Shown one piece after another: positions 8,388 to 13,505 of a stretch of 13,505 bases of DNA (within the stretch, counting starts at the first letter, position 1; every line of letters starts with the position of its first letter). Below the pieces are notes generated by a model that searched no databases, was not told the origin of the DNA, and worked only from the letters and a program-made list of their open reading frames with translations. Made by a program: the position numbers and the translations under genes. The DNA comes from Deltaproteobacteria bacterium (GTDB lineage Bacteria > Desulfobacterota > GWC2-55-46 > JAUVFY01), in contig JAUVFY010000018.1 in NCBI GenBank assembly GCA_030594025.1, positions 1 through 13,505 of the forward strand. Direction: 5' to 3'.

Positions 8388-9425
8388 TCAGAGTTGCTCC
8401 TGAAGCGAGTAATCCATCTGGAATTTCATTACCAGTCCCTCGACCAGGTAAGGATCAGAGGTATGAAAGCAGTGATGGGAACCTCCCCATGCCTCCCTGC
8501 AGATAATGCCGTAAGAGACGTCCTCGTTTAAAAAGAAGGTGAAAAGGGTCTCTCTGATGCGGCGGTCTTTAAGGGATATGGTCGTGATTGAGTCCGCCTG
8601 GGTCGTCTCCTCCTCATCACCGGCCCCTATAAGGAAAGTCTTCGTGGCAGTAGTCCCCAGCGAGGCAACGAGCTTTTTTACGGGCAATTCGGGTCTTATG
8701 CTTTGCACACCCATAAAGAGTATGCCCTTTTTCTGGGGGCTCCTTTTGATGTCCCGGATTATTACTTCGTTTATCCTGTCCAGTAACGTCTCGTCTTCTT
8801 CCTCCGAAACGTCCATATCGAAGGTGGAATATTCGGAGGAGTCCGTGCCTATGCCGGACAACGACTCCACTATCTCCCAGAAGAGTTTGTCCTTGAGGTT
8901 GTGCTTTTCCCACGGGGAGTCTTTCTTCTCCGTTACTCGCTTCAACGCCACTCCGACGAGTTCCCCGAACCCATTGGCGTCCCTCGGGAAGGTGGCCTGG
9001 GAAAATATTATCGATGCGTAGGGTTCACCCTTCGTTGTAATGAACTCAAGGGCCTTGGCGAGCTTTCTTATGGTAATGAGGGAGCCGAAATAATCGGTCT
9101 GGGGAAGAATGATGATTATCCTTTTGTCCTCGACCATCCCCACCACGTCGCAGGTCCTCACAACCTCGAGGATGGCGCCGACCAGCTTCTTAATAAACTC
9201 CAGTATTTCGCCCTTGTCCTGCATGGGTTTGTCGTCTTTAAACCTGTCCACGTGAAGGATCACTATGGAATAGGATGAGCCGTACCTTTCTGAACGGGCG
9301 GTCTCGATCTTGCCGAACTCGTTCATGAAATAAGAGTCATAAAACTTGCTTTTGAAGAGCCCTTTAGACTCGTCAAGGAGCGAGAAGCGTCTGGTCGTTT
9401 TTGTTCCTTTTTCAGCAGGATTCAT
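8388..9425 (-). CDS. Degenerate GGDEF-domain signalling protein
   Basis: With the start chosen here the protein has 345 residues. Its N-terminal half follows the diguanylate cyclase fold: SYSIVILHVDRFK (about 51-63) matches the substrate/metal-binding strand, a long helix follows, and RIIIILPQTD (about 102-111) matches the strand after the signature. The GGDEF signature itself is replaced by MVEDKR (about 97-102), so cyclase activity is unlikely. A charged linker rich in Asp and Glu (about 190-215) joins a C-terminal domain of about 110 residues that I do not recognise, ending in a HTSDPYLVEGL motif (about 321-331). No membrane segment is present. The reading frame stays open upstream to an ATG at 9542, but that would overlap the BFN gene by 58 nt. 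ATG 9425, with TAGGAA upstream, starts just before the first conserved residues. It lies 2 nt before the response regulator gene, its likely functional partner. Confidence 0.75.
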   Translation of the reverse strand: MNPAEKGTKTTRRFSLLDESKGLFKSKFYDSYFMNEFGKIETARSERYGSSYSIVILHVDRFKDDKPMQDKGEILEFIKKLVGAILEVVRTCDVVGMVEDKRIIIILPQTDYFGSLITIRKLAKALEFITTKGEPYASIIFSQATFPRDANGFGELVGVALKRVTEKKDSPWEKHNLKDKLFWEIVESLSGIGTDSSEYSTFDMDVSEEEDETLLDRINEVIIRDIKRSPQKKGILFMGVQSIRPELPVKKLVASLGTTATKTFLIGAGDEEETTQADSITTISLKDRRIRETLFTFFLNEDVSYGIICREAWGGSHHCFHTSDPYLVEGLVMKFQMDYSLQEQL

Positions 9426-9484
9426 ATCTATAATTGTTCCTACAGGAGAGTCCCAAGGCTGGTCTTCCGCGGGGGAAAAGGCAA

Positions 9485-9985
9485 CTACATCTTGTACTTG
9501 CCGAAGGCCTCGGGCGAGAGTTTCTCCAGCAACTCGGACCATTTCTTGGAGTCCATTCTCTCCTGGCCCGCCTCGCTACGGAGGTCTATCTTCTTTGATT
9601 TCTCGAGCACTTTGGTGTGGACGAAAATCGGCGAACGGGTCCTGAGGGCCAGGGCGATGGCATCGCTCGGCCTGGCATCTATCTTGAAACAATTTGAGTC
9701 CTTCGTCTCTATATGGATGGTCGCATAGTAGACGTTGTCCTTCAGGTCGCCCACCTCGATCTTCTGAACGTTAACCTCCATGCGATTGAGCATCTCCTTC
9801 ATCAGGTCATGGGTCATGGGCCTGGGGAACTGTATCTTTTCAAGCTCCATCGCTATGGCGCTGGCCTCGAGCAATCCTATCCATATGGGAAGGGCGTACT
9901 TCTCTTCGTTATCCTTGAGTATTACTATCGGCGCATTTGTGAGGGGATCTATGGCAAGTCCGAAGACCTTCATCTCTAACAGCAT
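9485..9985 (-). CDS. Bifunctional nuclease family (BFN, DUF151) protein
   Basis: BFN-domain proteins (Pfam DUF151) are small soluble proteins, some of which have reported DNase and RNase activity; the bacterial role is poorly known. The 166-residue protein shows the family hallmarks in order: NAPIVILKD (18-25), ALPIWIGLLEASAIAMELE (31-49), FPRPMTHDLM (53-62) and DARPSDAIALALRTRSPIFV (103-122). A charged C-terminal tail ends in SPEAFGKYKM. A clear Shine-Dalgarno, AAAGGAGT, lies 5 nt before the ATG at 9985. The start overlaps the end of miaB by 10 nt, so the two are probably translationally coupled. No signal peptide or membrane segment is seen. The domain call is firm; nuclease activity of this member is not shown by the sequence. 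Confidence 0.93.
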   Translation of the reverse strand: MLLEMKVFGLAIDPLTNAPIVILKDNEEKYALPIWIGLLEASAIAMELEKIQFPRPMTHDLMKEMLNRMEVNVQKIEVGDLKDNVYYATIHIETKDSNCFKIDARPSDAIALALRTRSPIFVHTKVLEKSKKIDLRSEAGQERMDSKKWSELLEKLSPEAFGKYKM

Positions 9986-11334
9986 AAAAGACTCCTTTCA
10001 ATGGGTACGGCCCGCAAAGAATTTGAATAGGCCTGTGTTATTAGTACCTCTATAATACTGCCCGCAAGGGCCAGCTCACCCGGAAAGTTAACGACCCTGT
10101 TGCAGGGGGTCCTGCCTGTGAGTTCGTCTTCGGAGGCCTTGCTCCTGCCTTCGACAAGTACCTCCACGGTCTTGCCCTCAAGGGCCTTGTTCTTTTTTAT
10201 GGTTATCTGTTTTTGTTCCGCCTGGAGTACCTCGAGCCTCCGGGACCTTACATCCGGAGGGACCTGGTCCGTGAACTTGGCGGCAAGGGTCCCGGGCCTT
10301 GGTGAATATTTGAAAGAAAAAATACTGTCGAACTCCACAACTTTAACCACCTCCATCGTGGCCTCGAAGTCCCTTTCCTCTTCACCGGGGAAGCCCACTA
10401 TTATGTCCGTTGAAATGGAGGTCCCGGGATACAATCTTTTTAAAAGGAATACCTTCTCGAGGTATTCATCCGCGGTATATCCCCTTTTCATCCTCTCGAG
10501 GACCTTATCGGAGCCCGATTGAACGGGCAGATGTATGTTCCGGCAGAGTTTTCTCTCCGCGCTGAACAGCTCTAAGAGCTCCATGGAGATATCCTTTGGA
10601 TGGGAGGTAATGAACCTCACCCTCTCGATGCCCTCTACGCGGCATACGCTCGTTAAAAGCTCTGGAAAGGATACGTCCCCGCCGCCGGAAGTGCCGTAGG
10701 AGTTAACGTTCTGGCCTAAAAGCGTTACCTCCTTTGTTCCCCCACTAGCGAGCGTTTTCACCTCTTCGAGGATCTCCGGGCTCGGCCTGCTTACCTCGCT
10801 TCCCCTCACGTACGGTACGATGCAATAAGAGCAGAAGTTATTACACCCGCGCATGATGCTTACAAAGCTCTTTACCTTTTTTACATCCCGGAGGCGGGGG
10901 CGGTATTCGCCGCTCGATATTGTGGCAGAGAGTTCATTTGCAACGACCCGGGCACCTTTTGTGGAGACCTCTTTTAACAGGGCGTCGACTCTGTGGATGT
11001 TCTGGGTCCCGATGACCAGGTCCAGGTGGGGTATCCTTTTTAAGAGGCGTTGGCCTTCCTGCTGGGCCACACAGCCGCTTATGCCGATAATGAGGTCGGG
11101 GTTTTTCTTTTTAAGGGCCTTGAGCCGGCCCAGAGTGCTGTAGACCTTCTGTTCCGCTTTTTCCCTTATGCTGCACGTGTTTAGTATTATCAGGTCGGCA
11201 TCTTCTGGTTCATCGGTTTTCTGGAAGTCTATTTCATTGAGGAAGGCAAAGAGCCTTTCGGAGTCGTCCTCGTTCATCTGACAGCCGAAGGTTTCGATAT
11301 ATACGTCTTTTCCCTTTCCCGAAACCCTTTCCAT
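9976..11334 (-). CDS. miaB: tRNA-2-methylthio-N6-dimethylallyladenosine synthase MiaB
   Basis: MiaB is a radical-SAM methylthiotransferase that converts i6A37 to ms2i6A37 in tRNAs reading codons that begin with U, improving decoding and frame maintenance. The 452-residue protein has the three UPF0004 cysteines of the auxiliary cluster, C18 (FGCQMNEDDSE), C54 (NTCSIRE) and C88 (SGCVAQ), the radical-SAM motif CNNFCSYC (C164, C168, C171), and conserved LGQNVNSYG and HLPVQSGSD blocks. The last 70 residues or so form a TRAM RNA-binding domain. FGCQMN and LGQNVNSYG favour MiaB over the relatives RimO and MtaB. The tail ends in LLCC, beyond the usual TRAM end and encoded where the BFN gene start overlaps. 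It follows the SPOR gene by 38 nt. There is no visible Shine-Dalgarno before the ATG, and a promoter-like sequence sits directly upstream. Confidence 0.97.
   Translation of the reverse strand: MERVSGKGKDVYIETFGCQMNEDDSERLFAFLNEIDFQKTDEPEDADLIILNTCSIREKAEQKVYSTLGRLKALKKKNPDLIIGISGCVAQQEGQRLLKRIPHLDLVIGTQNIHRVDALLKEVSTKGARVVANELSATISSGEYRPRLRDVKKVKSFVSIMRGCNNFCSYCIVPYVRGSEVSRPSPEILEEVKTLASGGTKEVTLLGQNVNSYGTSGGGDVSFPELLTSVCRVEGIERVRFITSHPKDISMELLELFSAERKLCRNIHLPVQSGSDKVLERMKRGYTADEYLEKVFLLKRLYPGTSISTDIIVGFPGEEERDFEATMEVVKVVEFDSIFSFKYSPRPGTLAAKFTDQVPPDVRSRRLEVLQAEQKQITIKKNKALEGKTVEVLVEGRSKASEDELTGRTPCNRVVNFPGELALAGSIIEVLITQAYSNSLRAVPIERSLLCC
9991..9998 (-). promoter_or_regulatory. Shine-Dalgarno of the BFN gene, inside miaB
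   Basis: AAAGGAGT on the minus strand, 5 nt before the ATG at 9985 and within the last codons of miaB. It favours this start over the in-frame ATG at 9973. Confidence 0.75.
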
Positions 11335-11341
11335 AATGGAT

Positions 11342-11371
11342 ATTTTAATGTTTTAGGTCTCAGTTAGTCAA
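11342..11371 (-). promoter_or_regulatory. possible sigma70-type promoter immediately before miaB
   Basis: On the minus strand TTGACT (11371-11366) and TAAAAT (11347-11342) are separated by 18 nt, each five of six bases from consensus. They sit between the SPOR stop and the miaB ATG. The expected start site falls at or within a base or two of the A of the ATG, implying a leaderless miaB transcript. This is read from sequence alone. Confidence 0.4.
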
Positions 11372-11372
11372 G

Positions 11373-11912
11373 TTATTTCATGTGTTTCAAGAGCTCTCCC
11401 CTCTTGGGTTTTACCACCCAGGCGCCGGGTTGCTTGAACTTTCGGGAGAGATCTTCACCCACTTTGTTTGCCTCGGCCCTGGTCTTGAAAAACCCTACCC
11501 TCACCCTGTGCCATTTCACGCCGTTCAGGGTGACTTCGGTAACGTAGCTGGTGTAGCCTGCGGACCTTACGGTCTTGGCGAAGTTAATGGCCTCTTTTTT
11601 CTGTGAGAATGACGCAACGTTAACGACCCAGGGCTTAAAGACCACTTTTTCAGGGGCCTTCTTGGGGGGCGGCGACTTTTTAACGAAGGGTTTCGGAGCC
11701 TCAGGGGGCGGGAGAGCCGGCTTTGGCACCGGTTCGGGCTCGACCACCTCCATAGGCGCTACGGTAGGCCCTTCGGATACCTCGATCTTGATTCTCTTTG
11801 ATATTGCCTCGGGTTCAGCTTCGGGCTCCTCGCCGCCATAGTAAAAAATGGCCGCACCCGTGCCGATAAGTATTAATACTATCAGTAAAATGATAGTAAC
11901 GTTTTTATTCAA
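11373..11912 (-). CDS. SPOR-domain membrane protein
   Basis: This is a 179-residue inner-membrane protein with a short cytoplasmic N terminus, one membrane segment (about 5-25, VTIILLIVLILIGTGAAIFYY), a periplasmic linker rich in Pro, Glu and Lys (about 27-92), and a C-terminal SPOR domain (about 93-170). The SPOR domain shows PWVVNVASFSQKKEA, the YTSYVTEV strand, WHRVRVGFFKTRAEA and the final AWVVKP strand. SPOR domains bind peptidoglycan stripped of stem peptides, which accumulates at division septa, so the protein probably acts at the septum as FtsN and DedD do. It does not look like FtsN itself beyond topology. The TTG start is supported by a perfect Shine-Dalgarno 6 nt before it and by the position of the membrane helix. 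It is the first gene of the main cluster and has its own upstream promoter. Confidence 0.93.
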   Translation of the reverse strand: MNKNVTIILLIVLILIGTGAAIFYYGGEEPEAEPEAISKRIKIEVSEGPTVAPMEVVEPEPVPKPALPPPEAPKPFVKKSPPPKKAPEKVVFKPWVVNVASFSQKKEAINFAKTVRSAGYTSYVTEVTLNGVKWHRVRVGFFKTRAEANKVGEDLSRKFKQPGAWVVKPKRGELLKHMK

Positions 11913-11918
11913 TCCACT

Positions 11919-11926
11919 ACCTCCTC
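11919..11926 (-). promoter_or_regulatory. Shine-Dalgarno deciding a TTG start (SPOR gene)
   Basis: GAGGAGGT on the minus strand, 6 nt before TTG at 11912. No ATG or GTG nearby would keep the whole membrane helix, so the rare TTG codon is the best start. Confidence 0.85.
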
Positions 11927-11965
11927 GGGAGCTCCGTATTTGTTGAAATATGGGTCCCTAGATAA

Positions 11966-11992
11966 CTTATAACAGCGACATTGCCTTGTCAA
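11966..11992 (-). promoter_or_regulatory. sigma70-type promoter of the SPOR-miaB-mutS cluster
   Basis: A perfect TTGACA -35 box (11992-11987) is followed after 15 nt by TATAAG (11971-11966); TAAGTT at 17 nt is an alternative -10. Transcription would start near 11959, giving a leader of about 45-50 nt that contains the strong Shine-Dalgarno. It lies downstream of the terminator of the preceding gene, which is where the next unit should start. The spacing is shorter than the ideal 17 nt. Confidence 0.55.
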
Positions 11993-12066
11993 ACAAAAAC
12001 CACCTGGAACTTGTTTAAGCGGGTATTCTACGGACTTTAAGATATATGCGTACAGGGGCCTCAGGG

Positions 12067-12116
12067 GACAAAAAAACCCCCGCTCCGCGGGGGCTTTCTG
12101 TAGACCTTTTTTTGTC
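12067..12116. repeat. outer inverted repeat around the terminator
   Basis: GACAAAAAAA (12067-12076) and TTTTTTTGTC (12107-12116) are perfect 10-nt inverted arms that flank the GC hairpin. The A tract and T tract would let the structure work to some degree in both directions, although on the plus strand the T run is 13 nt from the GC stem rather than adjacent. Confidence 0.8.
12070..12093 (-). terminator. intrinsic terminator of the citrate synthase-like gene
   Basis: On the minus strand GCCCCC-type stem: CCCCCGC (12093-12087) and GCGGGGG (12083-12077) form a 7-bp, all-GC stem with a 3-nt loop, followed directly by seven T (12076-12070). The stem starts about 33 nt after the stop codon at 12126. 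This is a textbook Rho-independent terminator and marks the boundary between the two transcription units. Confidence 0.93.
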
Positions 12117-12125
12117 GGATTAACT

Positions 12126-13505
12126 TTATGTTATGAAAAAGCCCTTGGATGCAGGGGTTCTGGTGTCCATGTTCCTGCCCCTGTTGATGTGGTCGTCTAT
12201 CTCGGCTGCGCAGCCTATCATCCTGCCGAAAAGGAAGGTGGTGAAAGCCGCGCTTTCTACGTCACTCCCGGAGATCTTCCCCTCCACGAACGGTGCCCAG
12301 ACCATCTTTAGAAGTATCACGGCTATTACAGCGTCCACGTTAACACAATAGACGTTCGCGCTCACCTTGGCCTCGAAGAGCGTTTGGACGAGTTTCCCGT
12401 AAAAGTCGAGGAATATGTTGTATATCCCCTTTTCCTCGAATAGTGAGCTCACAAACCTCTCCCTGGGGTCGTAGTTTACGGGTTTCCCCTTGAAGACCGG
12501 GTGGTTTATGCAGGGGATCTTCATGTAGTCGATATTGCCGATCGCCTTTTGCTCTGCCTTGTAGCCCCGGTACCAGGCGGAGTACTCATCGGCGATGGTC
12601 TTGAGGTCAATCCCGTGCGCCTTATCGGCCGGGTCCTTAAGCCCCTTGTCCCTGAAACGGTCGATTAGGAAGGCTATCGCCTCGTAGCCGTTTCCACCGT
12701 GGGCAAAGCCCGTGTGGGTCAAGAACCCCACGAAGGCCTTATTAATCTGGACCCTGGCAGGGTCTTCCGGGCCGTCGGCGCTTACACCGCCTTTGCTCCC
12801 CTGCGCCGAGATTGTCCCCGGGCCGTTCGATATTATGAGGCCCAGGAGCATGGAGAACTCGAAAAGCTCCTCCTCCGTGGGTCTCCTGCCGATAAGGGCC
12901 AGGAAGGCGGTCTCGGTGAAGCTCCAGCCCCTTACGAGGTCCTCATTTTTAATACCGCAGAAGCTGTCCTCGGTGTGCCTTTTAGCGGGCACGCTGCATC
13001 CGACGATGGCGGAGAATATCCTCGAGTACCAGGGAAGAGCCGTTATCGTGACCGTTGATATGGCCTTTCTCATTATGGACTGCCACCCGAGGGTCATCCA
13101 GATGGCAGAAAGCAGAGCATCCGCAGAGGGTTTGGACCCGGAGGCTTCCTTTACGAAGCTAATGAATACGGACTTCCCCCCGCGTTCTTCTACGGCCTTG
13201 AGCATCAGTCCGCCGAGCCTGTCGCCCTCCCCGGCCTTAAAAGCGCTTTTTTCTTCGGGAGTAAGGCCTGCGAGTATTTTCGAGTAGTCGAAGTCATCGG
13301 TGCCGGTCATGAGCCCGGAGAGCTGAAACTTTTCAAGCAAGATGTTCGATATGTCAATCGCTTTTTTAGCGTACCCTTTTCCCATAATGGATATTGCGGC
13401 GGAAATGGACGTGTTAGGGGAGTTCCCGGCCTTTCTCGCGGCCTCGGCCGCTACCTCCGCCGCCTCTCCGTACTGGTTTACATATACGTTCAAGGCGATG
13501 TTGGC
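12126..13505 (-). CDS. Citrate synthase-superfamily protein, citryl-CoA lyase/ATP-citrate lyase-like (5' end outside window)
   Basis: Enzymes of this superfamily join or cleave acyl-CoA and 2-oxoacids (oxaloacetate + acetyl-CoA to citrate, or citryl-CoA cleavage). Counting from a TTG at 13493, the last 290 residues or so carry the fold and catalytic triad: H265 (GFAHGGNG), H331 (INHPVFKG) followed by NYDPRE with R344, and D387 (VNVDAV). FGRMIGCAAEIDDH (about 422-435) matches the conserved C-terminal helix. The VNVDAVIAVI block resembles the ATP-citrate lyase synthase domain and citryl-CoA lyase more than GltA. The first 160 residues or so, including the hydrophobic-aromatic stretch 128-165, match nothing I recognise. 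The reading frame stays open through codons A-N-I-A to the window edge, so the true start is probably outside and 13493 should not be taken as the N terminus. The direction of the reaction cannot be told from sequence. Confidence 0.85.
   Translation of the reverse strand, partial: ANIALNVYVNQYGEAAEVAAEAARKAGNSPNTSISAAISIMGKGYAKKAIDISNILLEKFQLSGLMTGTDDFDYSKILAGLTPEEKSAFKAGEGDRLGGLMLKAVEERGGKSVFISFVKEASGSKPSADALLSAIWMTLGWQSIMRKAISTVTITALPWYSRIFSAIVGCSVPAKRHTEDSFCGIKNEDLVRGWSFTETAFLALIGRRPTEEELFEFSMLLGLIISNGPGTISAQGSKGGVSADGPEDPARVQINKAFVGFLTHTGFAHGGNGYEAIAFLIDRFRDKGLKDPADKAHGIDLKTIADEYSAWYRGYKAEQKAIGNIDYMKIPCINHPVFKGKPVNYDPRERFVSSLFEEKGIYNIFLDFYGKLVQTLFEAKVSANVYCVNVDAVIAVILLKMVWAPFVEGKISGSDVESAAFTTFLFGRMIGCAAEIDDHINRGRNMDTRTPASKGFFIT

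Noticed and set aside
8617..8913. 98-codon minus-strand frame inside the degenerate GGDEF gene
   Set aside because: Out of frame within the longer gene, very rich in Arg and Gly, and without a recognisable start or domain.
9426..9542. Upstream start at 9542 for the degenerate GGDEF protein
   Set aside because: The extra 39 residues are out-of-frame reading of the conserved BFN C terminus plus the gap; ATG 9425 has a purine-rich site upstream and avoids a 58-nt overlap.
11913..12066. Riboswitch or small RNA gene in the intergenic region
   Set aside because: Only promoter elements and a ribosome site could be recognised; no conserved aptamer-like pairing was found by eye.
12712..13287. 191-codon plus-strand open frame opposite the citrate synthase-like gene
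   Set aside because: The opposite strand carries a conserved enzyme fold with its catalytic residues; this frame has Ser/Pro-rich composition typical of antisense reading.

Overview
All genes seen are on the minus strand, so they are read from the right end of the window to the left. The sequence is moderately GC-rich and gene-dense, and looks like a chromosomal housekeeping and signalling region. A SPOR protein and an outer-membrane-type lipoprotein point to a Gram-negative bacterium. The response regulator carrying a DUF4388/PATAN domain, the GH57 glycosidase and the MiaB-BFN gene pair would suit a deltaproteobacterial (Desulfobacterota-like) lineage. That placement is an inference from gene content, not a proven identity. 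No rRNA, tRNA, CRISPR array, insertion sequence or phage gene was seen.

Right end (12126-13505): the 3' part of a citrate synthase-superfamily gene, closest by motif to citryl-CoA lyase or the ATP-citrate lyase synthase domain. It runs off the window edge. A strong intrinsic terminator nested in a longer inverted repeat (12067-12116) separates it from the next transcription unit.

Main cluster (11912 down to 20): nine tightly packed genes. In transcription order they are: a SPOR membrane protein (TTG start, perfect Shine-Dalgarno, promoter with a consensus -35); miaB (tRNA ms2i6A methylthiotransferase); a BFN/DUF151 bifunctional-nuclease-family protein; a protein with a degenerate GGDEF domain; a response regulator with a PATAN domain and what looks like a GTPase fold stripped of its nucleotide-binding motifs; a PHP-family metal-dependent phosphoesterase; a BamB-like PQQ-repeat lipoprotein; a GH57 glycoside hydrolase; and mutS. 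Six of the eight junctions are 4-, 10- or 35-nt overlaps or gaps of 2, 3 or 38 nt. The other two gaps are 44 and 59 nt. Most of the cluster is therefore probably co-transcribed, with possible internal promoters just before miaB and mutS.

The most unusual part is the pair at 6823-9425. Two adjacent signalling proteins both lack the catalytic or nucleotide-binding motifs of their folds, while the receiver domain keeps its phospho-acceptor aspartate. This suggests a phosphorylation-driven protein-interaction module rather than a c-di-GMP or GTPase enzyme pair. The C-terminal domain of the first protein and the N-terminal extension of the citrate synthase-like protein are parts I cannot assign to a known family.
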